Positions 9,151 through 18,929 of a stretch of DNA of 64,000 bases are shown in pieces (the first letter of the stretch is position 1; each line of letters starts with the position of its first letter). A program made the translations under genes and the position numbers. This DNA is from Bacteroidota bacterium. Its GTDB lineage: Bacteria > Bacteroidota > Bacteroidia > Chitinophagales > Chitinophagaceae. The stretch is from assembly GCA_023423835.1 (NCBI GenBank), contig JAFAEW010000067.1, positions 1-64,000 of the forward strand, read 5' to 3'. The notes beneath the pieces are model-generated. The model had not been told where the DNA came from, did no database searches, and saw only the letters and a list, made by a program, of their open reading frames with translations.

Positions 9151-9810
9151 ATGAAATTCGGAATAGTCGTTTTCCCAGGTTCAAATTGCGATCGTGATAT
9201 GCAGTATGCGCTTCAGGATGATCTTCAGAAAGAGGTGATCATGCTGTGGCATAAGGATGAAGACATTAGTATGTTCACTACCGACGACTGCATTGTATTA
9301 CCCGGTGGATTTTCTTACGGTGATTATTTGCGCTGCGGTGCCATCGCCCGTTTTAGTCCGATGATGCAATCTGTAATCGAATTTGCAAAAGATGGCGGAA
9401 AAGTGCTCGGAGTTTGCAATGGCTTTCAGATATTATGCGAAAGTCATTTGTTGCCCGGCGTTTTGCTACCCAATGGAAACCAGCAGTTTATCAGTAAGAA
9501 TATCTACATAACCGATGGCAAAAACCGGGTGCTCAAAATTCCGGTCGCCCACGGCGATGGTCGCTATTATGCCGAAAACGGCGTATTGGATGAACTTGAA
9601 AAAAATGATCAGATCCTCTACCGTTATTGCAACGAACAGGGGGAGGTCCATTCCGGATTTAATCCCAATAGCGCCATTCGCAACATTGCCGGTATCAGAA
9701 ACAAAGAAGGTAATGTATTTGGAATGATGCCACATCCCGAGCGGGCAACTTCCGCTTTGTTGGGAAATGAAGACGGAAAGGAAGTTTTCAGAGTGCTCGG
9801 ATTAAATTAA
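9151..9810 (+). CDS. purQ: Phosphoribosylformylglycinamidine synthase subunit PurQ
   Basis: The glutaminase subunit of FGAM synthase supplies ammonia to PurL in purine synthesis. The class I amidotransferase triad is complete: Cys89 in GVCNGFQIL, His195 and Glu197 in MMPHPERATS. The N-terminus FGIVVFPGSNCDRDM is typical of PurQ. Length (219) is normal. It works with the small-type PurL encoded at 35372, 25 kb away. No PurS gene was seen in the window. It is followed closely by the DsbD-alpha gene, though the two share no obvious function. Confidence 0.95.
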   Translation: MKFGIVVFPGSNCDRDMQYALQDDLQKEVIMLWHKDEDISMFTTDDCIVLPGGFSYGDYLRCGAIARFSPMMQSVIEFAKDGGKVLGVCNGFQILCESHLLPGVLLPNGNQQFISKNIYITDGKNRVLKIPVAHGDGRYYAENGVLDELEKNDQILYRYCNEQGEVHSGFNPNSAIRNIAGIRNKEGNVFGMMPHPERATSALLGNEDGKEVFRVLGLN

Positions 9811-9830
9811 TCTATCAACGATTTTTACAT

Positions 9831-10283
9831 ATGAAAAAAGCTGTTTTATTCTCAATTTTAATTTCAATCACCGGATGGGCTGCGGCACAAATGAAAAATC
9901 CGGTAAGCTGGGATTTTTCTGCCACTAAAAAGTCCGATAAGGTGTATGAAATTACGGCCACCGCCAGTATGGCTGGTGACTGGCATATCTATTCACAAAC
10001 CACTCCAAAGGGAGGACCGGTTCCCACAAAATTTACTTTCAAAGCAAATCCTCTCATTGTGATGTCGGGCATTCCGGCAGAGAAGGGGCAGTTGAAAAAT
10101 GTGCACGATCCTGTTTTTGGTGTTGATGTGAAATATTTTGGGAATAAAGTGGCTTTTGTTCAAACCGTTCAGTTAAAATCAAAAGTAAAGACCCAGCTTA
10201 CGGGAGAAGTTGAATATATGGTATGCGACGACACCCAGTGTTTGCCTCCGAAAAAGGTACCTTTTGAAATCAAATTGCAGTAA
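9831..10283 (+). CDS. Stand-alone DsbD alpha (N-terminal) domain protein, periplasmic
   Basis: The 150-residue protein has a signal peptide (cut after AAAQ, residue 20) and one immunoglobulin-like domain of the DsbD N-terminal type. WDFSATKKSDKVYEITATASMAGDWHIYSQ resembles that fold's start. The paired redox cysteines of the alpha domain are present as Cys132 and Cys137 in VCDDTQCLPP. In DsbD these cysteines take electrons from the membrane part and pass them to periplasmic thiol proteins. The gene sits 10 bp before a full DsbD whose own alpha domain lacks both cysteines, so this small protein may be the working electron shuttle. Confidence 0.85.
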   Translation: MKKAVLFSILISITGWAAAQMKNPVSWDFSATKKSDKVYEITATASMAGDWHIYSQTTPKGGPVPTKFTFKANPLIVMSGIPAEKGQLKNVHDPVFGVDVKYFGNKVAFVQTVQLKSKVKTQLTGEVEYMVCDDTQCLPPKKVPFEIKLQ

Positions 10284-10293
10284 AGCTTATTAG

Positions 10294-12237
10294 ATGAAGA
10301 TAGTTCCGGTTCTTTCGTTGCTGCTTCTGGCAACTGTTGCTGTATTTGGCCAAAATGATCAAAAACTCAACTGGCAGGTTACTGCAAAAAAATCAGGTGA
10401 CAGTTTATTTGACGTAAATGCTTCCACTAAAATTCCCCAGGGCTGGCATGTTTACGCAGATAATCCGTCCGTTGAAGGATTGGAAGGAATTGCCATAAAC
10501 TACGATATTGAAAATGCCGGCAATGAAGGAACGGCTTCATTTTCAAAACAACCTTCCCAGATTCAGGATCCTGTTTTCGATGCAAGGGTAAATGTTTTTA
10601 CCGGAGAGCTTACTATTCACCAGAAAGTAAAAATTTCAGGATTTATTCCCAACCAACTCAAGGGAAATATCACGGCCAGCATTGCCAGTAAGGACGAGTT
10701 TTTGCCCGAGGAGTTTGCATTTTCGGTGCCTTTGGAGGGCGGACAAGCGGCGGCAACAGCAGCCACAAGACTAAAAATCCCGACGATCGACGTGAAAAAT
10801 CCGCAGACAAATTGTGGGATTGAATCCGCTGAGGATGACGGAAGTCTTTTATCGGTTTTCTTTTTAGGTATTTTAGGGGGATTGATTGCATTGCTTACCC
10901 CATGCGTCTTTCCGATGATTCCGGTAACGGTTTCGTATTTCACCAAAAAATCAGGAAACCGGAAAATGGCCGTAAAAAATGGCGTTCTCTATGGCTTTTT
11001 TATTTTTCTGATCTACATTCTCGCCAGCCTTCCTTTTCATCTGTTGGGAAATGTACAGCCCGAAATTTTCAACAATATCTCTACCAACGTTTGGTTGAAT
11101 ATCATCTTCTTTATCATCTTTATCGTCTTCGCCTTATCATTTTTTGGATTTTTTGAGATCACGCTCCCGAGCAGTATTGCCGGAAAAACAGATTCAAAAA
11201 GCAGCCTTGGAAGTTTGGGCGGAATTTTCTTCATGGCACTCACACTCGCCATCGTTTCCTTCAGCTGTACCGGTCCCATCCTGGGAAGTTTACTCGTTGG
11301 ATCATTGAGCGGTGGCGCTTGGCCGTTGACGGCTGGATTGGCGGGATTTGGCGTAGCCCTTGCCCTGCCGTTTGCACTTTTCGCAATTTTTCCGCACTGG
11401 CTGCAATCGCTTCCGAAATCCGGAGGCTGGCTGGATACCGTAAAGAAAGTGCTGGCATTTTTTGAACTTGCCCTCGCATTTAAATTCTTATCCAATGCCG
11501 ATCTCGTAATGCATTGGGGAATTTTGAAACGGGAGGTTTTCATCGGGATATGGATTTTGATTTCGGCCGCACTCACGCTCTATCTTTTCGGGCTTATCCG
11601 GCTGCCGCATGATTACAAGGGCATGAAGATCTCTGCGGGTAGAAAGGTGTTAGGAGGAATTGCGCTATTATTTACCATCTACCTCATTCCTGCCGTCATT
11701 CCCTCCAAATCCGGCAGTATTCAATTGCTGAGCGGATTTCCTCCTCCTATGACTTACAGTATTTATGGACGGGAGAATATCGAAGGGAAAGGACTGGAAG
11801 CGGATGTAGTTAATGATTACGAAAAGGCGCTACAGTTGTCAAAAGAACAAAAGAAGCCGATTTTAGTTGATTTTACCGGATGGGCGTGCGTGAACTGTCG
11901 TAAAATGGAAGAAAATGTCTGGACGCAGCCGGCAGTGGCTGAATACATCAAAGAGCATTTTATTCTCGTTTCGCTTTATGTGGATGACCGGGAGAAATTG
12001 CCGGTCTCTGAAAGGTTTACCTATTCAACTTCCGACAAGCAAAAGAAGGAAATCGAAACGGTGGGCGATAAGTGGGCAACTTTTCAGACTGAAAATTTTA
12101 TCCAGGCCACGCAGCCACTCTATGCAATTGTTGATCATGGTGAAAAAGTGATGAACAAGCCGGTGGGATATACGCCCGATGCGGAGGAATATCTCGAATG
12201 GTTGAAATGCGGATATGAATCTTTTTCGAAAGAATAA
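10294..12237 (+). CDS. dsbD: Thiol:disulfide interchange protein DsbD
   Basis: The 647-residue inner-membrane protein carries electrons from cytoplasmic thioredoxin to the periplasm. The order is: signal peptide (1-19), alpha-like domain (about 21-150), transmembrane beta domain with Cys204 in LTPCVFPMIP and Cys325 in SFSCTGP, then a thioredoxin-like gamma domain with CVNC (532-535) preceded by DFTGW. All four beta/gamma redox cysteines are kept. In the alpha domain the usual cysteine positions read Ala131 and Phe136 (segment ASKDEFLPEE), so that domain should be redox-inactive. The gene is coupled to the stand-alone alpha protein upstream. Confidence 0.93.
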   Translation: MKIVPVLSLLLLATVAVFGQNDQKLNWQVTAKKSGDSLFDVNASTKIPQGWHVYADNPSVEGLEGIAINYDIENAGNEGTASFSKQPSQIQDPVFDARVNVFTGELTIHQKVKISGFIPNQLKGNITASIASKDEFLPEEFAFSVPLEGGQAAATAATRLKIPTIDVKNPQTNCGIESAEDDGSLLSVFFLGILGGLIALLTPCVFPMIPVTVSYFTKKSGNRKMAVKNGVLYGFFIFLIYILASLPFHLLGNVQPEIFNNISTNVWLNIIFFIIFIVFALSFFGFFEITLPSSIAGKTDSKSSLGSLGGIFFMALTLAIVSFSCTGPILGSLLVGSLSGGAWPLTAGLAGFGVALALPFALFAIFPHWLQSLPKSGGWLDTVKKVLAFFELALAFKFLSNADLVMHWGILKREVFIGIWILISAALTLYLFGLIRLPHDYKGMKISAGRKVLGGIALLFTIYLIPAVIPSKSGSIQLLSGFPPPMTYSIYGRENIEGKGLEADVVNDYEKALQLSKEQKKPILVDFTGWACVNCRKMEENVWTQPAVAEYIKEHFILVSLYVDDREKLPVSERFTYSTSDKQKKEIETVGDKWATFQTENFIQATQPLYAIVDHGEKVMNKPVGYTPDAEEYLEWLKCGYESFSKE

Positions 12238-12307
12238 GGCGTTAACAGATAATCAGCCGGGCGCTTTTAGGATGATCTTCATCAGCTTTTCCATCTTATT
12301 CTTTTTG

Positions 12308-12315
12308 TATGTTTG
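12308..12315 (+). promoter_or_regulatory. Putative -7 box for ispH
   Basis: TATGTTTG matches TAnnTTTG. It lies 36 bp before the ATG at 12352 and overlaps the alternative upstream start at 12313, so it argues for the later start. A TTTT at 12287-12290 is a weak -33 candidate with 17-bp spacing. Confidence 0.45.
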
Positions 12316-12351
12316 CTGGTTCCAAAACCTGCCCAAAAGCAGTCCTTAATT

Positions 12352-13578
12352 ATGAAACAATTCAATGTTCCGGGTGTTTACAGAAGTGAAATCATAAGTA
12401 CAATCAAAGCAAAGAGGAAGAGGGACGATAAATTGAAAAAGGATTTCACACCAACCTTGCTTGATTTCGGTCCGGTTCAATTTTATCTCGCCCGTCATTT
12501 CGGATTTTGCTATGGAGTTGAAAACGCGATCGAGATTGCATTTGATACTATCGACAACAATCCCGGAAAGCGTTACTTTCTCCTCAGTGAGATGATTCAC
12601 AATCCGTCCGTCAACCGCGATCTTAAAGCGAGAGGCGTACAGTTTCTGCAAAATACCAGCGGCAAACAAATCATTCCTTTTGAAGAGTTACAGCCCGATG
12701 ATATTGTTATCATCCCGGCTTTTGGCACTACCCGGGAAATTGAAAAAAAACTGAATGAACGGGGAATTCAAACTGAAACTTATAATACTACCTGTCCCTT
12801 TGTGGAAAAAGTTTGGAACCGCAGCAGCCAGATCTCCCAGAAAGGATACAGCGTAATTGTGCATGGCAAACCCAACCACGAGGAAACGAGAGCCACCTTT
12901 TCACACGCTTCGCTCTACGCACCTACGGTGGTAGTGAACAATATGAAAGAAACGGTAGAACTGGCGAAATACATTACAGGGGAAAAGCCTGCTCCGCAGT
13001 TTTATGAAGAATTTGAAGGACGATATTCTCCGGGGTTTGATGTAGAAAAAGATTTGCAACGGATAGGGGTGGTGAACCAAACCACGCAACTTGCAACGGA
13101 TACACAGGCCATTTCAGATTACCTCAAGCAGGTTATCAAATACCATTTTAAACTCACCGACGAATCGATCCACGAGCGGTTTGCAGACACTCGGGATACG
13201 CTCTGTTATGCAACCCTTGAAAATCAGTCCTCAGTAAAAGGAATGCTCGAAATAAAAGCGGATTTTGCGATCATTGTTGGCGGATATAATAGCAGCAACA
13301 CATCCCACCTTGTTGAACTTTGCGAAGAGACGCTGCCATCCTATTTCATTGATTCTGCTGCGCGGATTTTATCGCCTTCTGATATTCATCATTGCGACTG
13401 GAAAACGAAGGAAGAAAAGATTACCCATAACTTCCTTCCCAATCACCGGCCGGTGAAGATCTTGCTCACGAGCGGTGCAAGCTGTCCCGACGCGTTGGTG
13501 GAAGAAGTAATCATCAAGATCGCGAAATTTTTTGACGTGAAGGTGGATATTGAGGAGATAAAAGAACGATTCAGGTAA
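12352..13578 (+). CDS. ispH: 4-hydroxy-3-methylbut-2-enyl diphosphate reductase
   Basis: The last enzyme of the MEP isoprenoid pathway makes IPP and DMAPP from HMBPP using an iron-sulfur cluster. The three cluster cysteines are seen: Cys53 in FGFCYGVENA, Cys148 in NTTCPFVEKVW and Cys378 in TSGASCPDALVE. At 408 residues it is the long form usual in Bacteroidota, with an N-terminal stretch of about 40 residues before the core; E. coli IspH is 316. The frame is open to 12313, but a -7 promoter box covers that point, so ATG 12352 (MKQFNVPGVYRS) is chosen. It ends 5 bp before the stop of the convergent dehydrogenase. Confidence 0.94.
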   Translation: MKQFNVPGVYRSEIISTIKAKRKRDDKLKKDFTPTLLDFGPVQFYLARHFGFCYGVENAIEIAFDTIDNNPGKRYFLLSEMIHNPSVNRDLKARGVQFLQNTSGKQIIPFEELQPDDIVIIPAFGTTREIEKKLNERGIQTETYNTTCPFVEKVWNRSSQISQKGYSVIVHGKPNHEETRATFSHASLYAPTVVVNNMKETVELAKYITGEKPAPQFYEEFEGRYSPGFDVEKDLQRIGVVNQTTQLATDTQAISDYLKQVIKYHFKLTDESIHERFADTRDTLCYATLENQSSVKGMLEIKADFAIIVGGYNSSNTSHLVELCEETLPSYFIDSAARILSPSDIHHCDWKTKEEKITHNFLPNHRPVKILLTSGASCPDALVEEVIIKIAKFFDVKVDIEEIKERFR

Positions 13579-13583
13579 TCAGG

Positions 13584-14345
13584 CTACCCGTTTTTCTCCG
13601 TATAAAACGAATTGGCCTGGGCGAGACAGGTTACCGTAAGATCGTTAATACAAACGTGGGCCGGAAGCGTTGCACAATAATAGCAGATATCCGCAATGTC
13701 GGCTGCATGTAAGGGCTCGTATCCTTCATAAACCTGTTCAGCCGTTTCACTGTTTCCTTTAAATCTCACCATCGAAAAATCAGTATCGGCGGCACCCGGG
13801 TTGATGCAGGTAACTTTAATTTTATGCGGAAGGAGATCGATTCGCTGAGAACGGCTGATCGCATCAACAGCGAATTTTGTAGCACAGTAAACGTTTCCGT
13901 TTTTATAAACTTCTTTTGCAGCGGTGGATCCGATATTAATGATATGACCTTTATTTCGCTGCACCATTTCCGGTACCACGGCTTTGGATACATATAGCAG
14001 CCCTTTTACATTCGTATCGATCATCGTTTCCCAATCATCTAAATCTGCCGTGTCAAAACTGTCTCTTCCAAGTGCAAGTCCTGCATTATTTATGAGAATG
14101 TCTATATTTTTCCATTCTTCCGGAAGAGAAGCGATGGCCTGATCTACCTGCTGCCGGTTCCGCACATCGAGTGTAAGCGGAAAGATTTTTGTACCATACT
14201 TTGTATGCAATTCCGAAGTGAGTTGCAATAAGATATTTCTTCTTCTTGCAGCAATGATGCAATTCCATTTTTCAGAGGCAAACTTTTCCGCTATCGCTTT
14301 TCCAAATCCGGAAGTAGCCCCGGTTATCAGGATGACATTTTCCAT
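13584..14345 (-). CDS. SDR family oxidoreductase (YdfG-like)
   Basis: The 253-residue classical short-chain dehydrogenase has the cofactor motif TGATSGFG at 8-15 and NNAG in ILINNAGLA. The Ser of NIGSTAA and the YxxxK pair in YCATKFAV complete the active site. After the glycine motif the AARR sequence suggests NADP preference. The C-terminal half resembles YdfG-type 3-hydroxy acid/serine dehydrogenases (PGAADTDFSMVRFKG). The true substrate cannot be told from sequence. It is convergent with ispH and upstream on its strand lies the small membrane protein at 14380. Confidence 0.88.
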   Translation of the reverse strand: MENVILITGATSGFGKAIAEKFASEKWNCIIAARRRNILLQLTSELHTKYGTKIFPLTLDVRNRQQVDQAIASLPEEWKNIDILINNAGLALGRDSFDTADLDDWETMIDTNVKGLLYVSKAVVPEMVQRNKGHIINIGSTAAKEVYKNGNVYCATKFAVDAISRSQRIDLLPHKIKVTCINPGAADTDFSMVRFKGNSETAEQVYEGYEPLHAADIADICYYCATLPAHVCINDLTVTCLAQANSFYTEKNG

Positions 14346-14379
14346 ACAAACAGTTTGGAACTATTATAGATTAGAGGTC

Positions 14380-14826
14380 CTAAATGTAGATCTGCGGATT
14401 TTTGGCGAAATAAGGAATAAGCAAAACGCCTCCCACAAATCCCGAAATTGCCACCAACCCGATCAGCAGTCCGTGCATTCCTCCAAAAGTCGATTGATCC
14501 TTGTTGGTTGTTACGATGATTGCCAATACAAGCACGGTGATGATGAGCATTAAGATCCTGAAGATAATGGCTGCACTTTTGGTTGCGTTGGCAAGTATCA
14601 GGTAGATCACTGCAAAAAACATCATGGCGAGTAAAGATCCGAAAATGAGCGAGGAAACATTAATGATCTCTGAGGGAGAAAAGTGCGTAATACCGCGATA
14701 GATAAAATCATATCCCAGGTTGGCAACCGAAATGATAATTCCGGTAAATGCACCGGCGAAAACACCTTTCGTTAATAAGTTATAAGAAGGATAATTAAAC
14801 TCATATTCCTTAAACTGTTCCTGCAT
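14380..14826 (-). CDS. Small membrane protein, about four transmembrane segments
   Basis: The 148-residue protein has a polar N-terminus (MQEQFKEYEFNYPSYNLLTKG) and about four hydrophobic helices at roughly 20-42, 58-80, 90-107 and 114-138, ending in a polar tail. No family is recognised with confidence; proteins of this size and shape are common and unnamed in Chitinophagales. It lies 34 bp upstream of the dehydrogenase gene on the same strand, so the two may be co-transcribed. It diverges from polA across about 200 bp. Confidence 0.7.
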   Translation of the reverse strand: MQEQFKEYEFNYPSYNLLTKGVFAGAFTGIIISVANLGYDFIYRGITHFSPSEIINVSSLIFGSLLAMMFFAVIYLILANATKSAAIIFRILMLIITVLVLAIIVTTNKDQSTFGGMHGLLIGLVAISGFVGGVLLIPYFAKNPQIYI

Positions 14827-15026
14827 ATTGAGATTTTTAAAAATAAAAGATGTTCAAAGTTAAACCGAAAAAACAAAATACTTTGATTCATCAATCTTTT
14901 TTTTAATTCTGCCGTCGGCAGCCGCTGCGATTTTGCCCGAGGCCGGTTTTGCTATCCCCGAAAATTATAACAATGTGCAAATGCCGCTTTTTCCTGAAAA
15001 ACCAAAACCTTTTTTATCTTAGCGGG

Positions 15027-17873
15027 ATGACAAAAAAACTGTTTCTGCTCGATGCGATGGCGCTGATCTACCGTGCCTATTATGCTTTGATCCGTAATCC
15101 GAGAATTACTTCCAAAGGTGTAAACACGAATGCGCAATTTGGATTTACCAATACGCTTTATGAATTGATCAGCAAAGAAAATCCCACGCACCTTGCAGTA
15201 TGTTTTGATACCCTTGCGCCTACGGAAAGGCATACTGATTTTGCCGACTATAAGGCCAATCGCCAGGAAGCTCCTGAAGATCTGATCGGCTCCCTCGATC
15301 ACATCAAAAGAATAATCAGGGGATTTAATATTCCTGTCGTGGAGGTAGACGGATATGAGGCCGATGACGTGATAGGAACGCTCGCCTGGCAGGCCGCCGA
15401 CAAAGGTTTCGACGTGTACATGGTTACACCAGATAAAGATTACGGACAACTCCTGATTCATCCTAACGTATTCATCTATAAACCCGGCTATCAGGGTGGC
15501 GATGTGGAAATTTTTGATGCCAAAAAGATCTGCGAAAAATGGTGTATCAACGATGTAACCCAGGTGGTGGATATGCTCGGTTTAATGGGAGATGCGGTAG
15601 ATAATATCCCCGGCATAAAGGGAATTGGAGAAAAAACGGCCTGCAAGCTCCTCAAAGAATATTCCACCATTGAAAATCTATTGGAGCATGCCCATGAAAT
15701 TAAAGGGGCGGTGGGAGATAAGGTGAGGGCCGGAAAAGAAGATGCGATCCTCAGCAAAAAACTCGCAACTATTATTACAGATGCGCCGGTTGAATTTCAT
15801 GAAGAAGATTTCAGGTTGAAAGAATGGAATAAGGCCGAACTGATTGAAGTGTTTACTGAACTTGAATTCAGAACCATTGGAAAAAGAATACTTGGAGAAG
15901 AATTTAATGCATTTCAAACTGTAACCGTTGTGCAGGGCGACATGTTTGCCGCGGTGGCAACTGAAAAATCGATACAACAGGATCTGTTTGGGAATGAGGT
16001 TGTTACTAAAACCAGTGTTACCATCGCATCAGAACCTGTGGGGATGGGAGCCGATAAAAATATCGACAATACGCCCCATGCTTATCATTTAATCGACGAT
16101 GAAACGAAGATTGATGAACTAATTGAGCAATTGAAGAAGCAACCCGAAATTTCCTTTGATACAGAAACCACCGGAACCGATCCCAATGCGGTTGAACTGG
16201 TGGGGCTCAGCTTTTCCTGGCATCCGTTTGAAGGCTTTTACATCCCCGTGCCGCCCGCGTTTGAGGAAGCAAGAAAGCTCGTTCAAAAATTTGCGATCCT
16301 GTTTTCCGATGAGTCGAAACTTTGGATCGGACAAAATGCTAAATACGATATGATCGTATTGAAATGGTATGGTATTGAATTGAAAGGAAAGATTTTTGAC
16401 ACCATGTTGGCCCATTATCTCATTGAACCGGAAGGAAGAAGAAATATGGATCTTCTAAGTGCACAGTTTCTCCAGTATGAGCCCATACCGATTGAACAAC
16501 TCATTGGAAAAAAAGGAAAGAACCAGCGCACCATGCGGGATGTAGAGGTTGAAAAAGTGAAAGAATATGCCGCTGAGGATGCCGACATTACCCTGCAACT
16601 CAAACAAACGTTTTTGCCCTTGATCAAAGAAAAAGAACTGGAAAGGGTGTTCGAAGAAGTTGAAAGTCCACTCGTCTATGTGCTTACCGATATGGAATAC
16701 GAAGGCGTAAAAGTGGACGTTCAATTTTTAAAGGAATATTCGCTGCAACTGGAAAAAGAAGCAAAGGCTACGGAAAAACGGATATTTGACTGCTGCGGTC
16801 TTCAGTTTAATCTCGCATCACCGCGGCAGCTTGGTGAAGTCTTGTTTGATCACATGAAACTCGATGAGAAAGCCAAAAAAACAAAGACGGGTCAATATGC
16901 AACCGGTGAAGATGTGCTTGCAAAACTTGCAAACGAACATGATATCGTAAATGATATTCTGATTTTCCGGGAATTGACGAAACTTCGCTCAACTTATGTA
17001 GATGCGCTTCCGCTGATGATCAATAGTAAAACCGGTAGAATTCATACCTGTTATTCTCAGGCCGTTGCAGTAACCGGCCGGTTGAGCAGTACAAATCCCA
17101 ATTTGCAGAATATTCCGATCCGGACAGAGCGTGGAAAAGAAATCCGAAAGGCGTTTGTTGCAAGAGATCCTGATCATGTGCTGATCAGCGCCGACTATTC
17201 GCAAATAGAACTAAGGATTGTGGCGGCCATCAGCGGTGATGAGAATATGGTGGAAGCTTTCAAACAGAATAAAGACATCCATACCGCCACCGCCGCCAGG
17301 GTTTATGGCGTGAAGGAAGAGGAGGTGACCCGGGAAATGCGATACAAGGCAAAAAGCGTAAACTTCGGAATTATCTACGGACAGGGACCCTTCGGCCTGT
17401 CGCAAAACCTGAATATCAGCCGTACTGAAGCCAAAGAGATCATCGATAATTACAAGAAAGAATTTAAAGGGATCACTACTTATATGAACAATTCCGTTCG
17501 CCAGGCGCAGGAATTGGGATATGTTGAAACGCTTATGGGAAGGAAACGCTGGCTTCGCGATATCAATTCATCCAATTTTACCGTGAGAGGATTTGCCGAA
17601 AGAAATGCTGTTAATTCACCCATACAGGGATCTGCAGCCGATATGATAAAACTTGCGATGATCAAGATTCACAGAGCCATGAAAAACGCAAACCTGAAAA
17701 GTAAGATGATCCTGCAGGTGCATGACGAATTGGTTTTTGATGCCCGAAGAGAAGAAGTGGAAGAATTGAAAGAACTGATACTCGAAAATATGAAAACGGC
17801 ATTGCCGTTGCCAAACGGCGTTCCTGTAGTTGCTGAAGTAGGTCAGGGTGATAACTGGTTGGAAGCACATTAG
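15027..17873 (+). CDS. polA: DNA polymerase I
   Basis: The 948-residue enzyme acts in repair and Okazaki fragment processing. All three domains are present: 5'-3' exonuclease (about 1-290), 3'-5' exonuclease (about 340-540) and polymerase (about 560-948). The proofreading domain keeps Asp378 and Glu380 in SFDTETTGTD and the YAAEDADITLQL motif, so it looks active, unlike in Bacillus or Thermus. Polymerase motifs A (SADYSQIELR, Asp723) and C (QVHDELVFD, Asp900) are intact. The frame is open from 14949, but the extra 26 residues are not family-like; MTKKLFLLDAMALIYRAYYA is the usual N-terminus. Confidence 0.96.
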   Translation: MTKKLFLLDAMALIYRAYYALIRNPRITSKGVNTNAQFGFTNTLYELISKENPTHLAVCFDTLAPTERHTDFADYKANRQEAPEDLIGSLDHIKRIIRGFNIPVVEVDGYEADDVIGTLAWQAADKGFDVYMVTPDKDYGQLLIHPNVFIYKPGYQGGDVEIFDAKKICEKWCINDVTQVVDMLGLMGDAVDNIPGIKGIGEKTACKLLKEYSTIENLLEHAHEIKGAVGDKVRAGKEDAILSKKLATIITDAPVEFHEEDFRLKEWNKAELIEVFTELEFRTIGKRILGEEFNAFQTVTVVQGDMFAAVATEKSIQQDLFGNEVVTKTSVTIASEPVGMGADKNIDNTPHAYHLIDDETKIDELIEQLKKQPEISFDTETTGTDPNAVELVGLSFSWHPFEGFYIPVPPAFEEARKLVQKFAILFSDESKLWIGQNAKYDMIVLKWYGIELKGKIFDTMLAHYLIEPEGRRNMDLLSAQFLQYEPIPIEQLIGKKGKNQRTMRDVEVEKVKEYAAEDADITLQLKQTFLPLIKEKELERVFEEVESPLVYVLTDMEYEGVKVDVQFLKEYSLQLEKEAKATEKRIFDCCGLQFNLASPRQLGEVLFDHMKLDEKAKKTKTGQYATGEDVLAKLANEHDIVNDILIFRELTKLRSTYVDALPLMINSKTGRIHTCYSQAVAVTGRLSSTNPNLQNIPIRTERGKEIRKAFVARDPDHVLISADYSQIELRIVAAISGDENMVEAFKQNKDIHTATAARVYGVKEEEVTREMRYKAKSVNFGIIYGQGPFGLSQNLNISRTEAKEIIDNYKKEFKGITTYMNNSVRQAQELGYVETLMGRKRWLRDINSSNFTVRGFAERNAVNSPIQGSAADMIKLAMIKIHRAMKNANLKSKMILQVHDELVFDARREEVEELKELILENMKTALPLPNGVPVVAEVGQGDNWLEAH

Positions 17874-18106
17874 AATCTTTTTATCCTTTACCGGCCGAAA
17901 GCTGACGGTTACTTATTATTGGGCCGAAATAGTGCACCTGCCACCCCTGGGAAATAAACTAAATTAGGAAGGGATAAATCACGGTATAATCGGTGGTTTT
18001 TCGCATGTCAGTTTCTATGCCCCGTTCAATTATTCCTATAATTTTGCGGCGGTAATATTTTTTATGTAATTTCAAATGGCACCTTATCACCAGAAATAAT
18101 AAAGAA

Positions 18107-18907
18107 ATGAAACGTTTAACACTCCTTTTCGGTCTGCTTTCATTCTTATTCATCCCGCAGCATTCTGATGCGCAATTATTGAAGAAGTTGAAAGACAAGG
18201 CAAATGAAGCCGTGAATAAAGCAATCGGCACCAACTCGTCGGAAAGTAATTCTGATAACAGCGGCAGTTCTACTGACGCCTCCGATCAATCTGCAAACAG
18301 CAGCGGTTCCGGAAAACCGGTCAACAAAGGCGGGGCCGGATTAAAAAACTCCACTCCACCCGATGTGAATGCACAACTTGCGGATGCCGAGAAATCGTTT
18401 CAGGCTTCGCAATACAGCGATGCCCGCTATTCGCTGCAGCAGGCCTTGCGCGGAATCGAAATTCAGCTTGGAAGAGAACTCCTGACTTCACTTCCCTCCG
18501 CCGTTTCAGGCTTGCAGAAAGATACTACCCAGGATAAAGTAATGAGTACCAACTGGGGTTGGAACAATTTAACGATACAACGGGTTTATTCAGATCAGAA
18601 AGATAAGCAACTCACAGTTACAATAGGCAACAACTTATTGTATTCGGGATTGGTGAATGCCTACTTTAATAATGCATACGGTATGCAGGCAGATGCCGAC
18701 AATCAAAACGTGAAGCAAACGAAGGTTAAAGGCAACAAGGCGATCATTGAATATGATGACAGTAAAGGATACTCCCTGATTGTTCCCATCGGCCAGTCGT
18801 CGATGATCGTTTGGGAAGCCATCAATTTTGCCAATGAAGATGAAGTGATGGCAGCGGCTAACAGTTTCGATATTGATTCCATCAAACAAAACCTCGGAGA
18901 AAAATAA
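18107..18907 (+). CDS. Exported protein of unknown function, tandem paralogue 1
   Basis: The 266-residue protein has a signal peptide (MKRLTLLFGLLSFLFIPQHSDAQ, about 23 residues). A low-complexity Ser/Asn/Asp/Gly-rich linker (about 40-85) follows. The C-terminal domain (about 88-266) starts DVNAQLADAEKSFQASQYSDARYSLQQAL, which looks like a helical hairpin, followed by beta-strand-like segments. The same domain, without the linker, forms the next gene: compare QLADAEKSF..YSDARYSLQQA with QLASAKTAY..LADAHFSLEQA. No known family is recognised. The domain may bind something at the envelope; function unknown. It is 22 bp from its paralogue. Confidence 0.78.
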   Translation: MKRLTLLFGLLSFLFIPQHSDAQLLKKLKDKANEAVNKAIGTNSSESNSDNSGSSTDASDQSANSSGSGKPVNKGGAGLKNSTPPDVNAQLADAEKSFQASQYSDARYSLQQALRGIEIQLGRELLTSLPSAVSGLQKDTTQDKVMSTNWGWNNLTIQRVYSDQKDKQLTVTIGNNLLYSGLVNAYFNNAYGMQADADNQNVKQTKVKGNKAIIEYDDSKGYSLIVPIGQSSMIVWEAINFANEDEVMAAANSFDIDSIKQNLGEK

Positions 18908-18929
18908 TTAATAATCTTATTTAAGTTTT

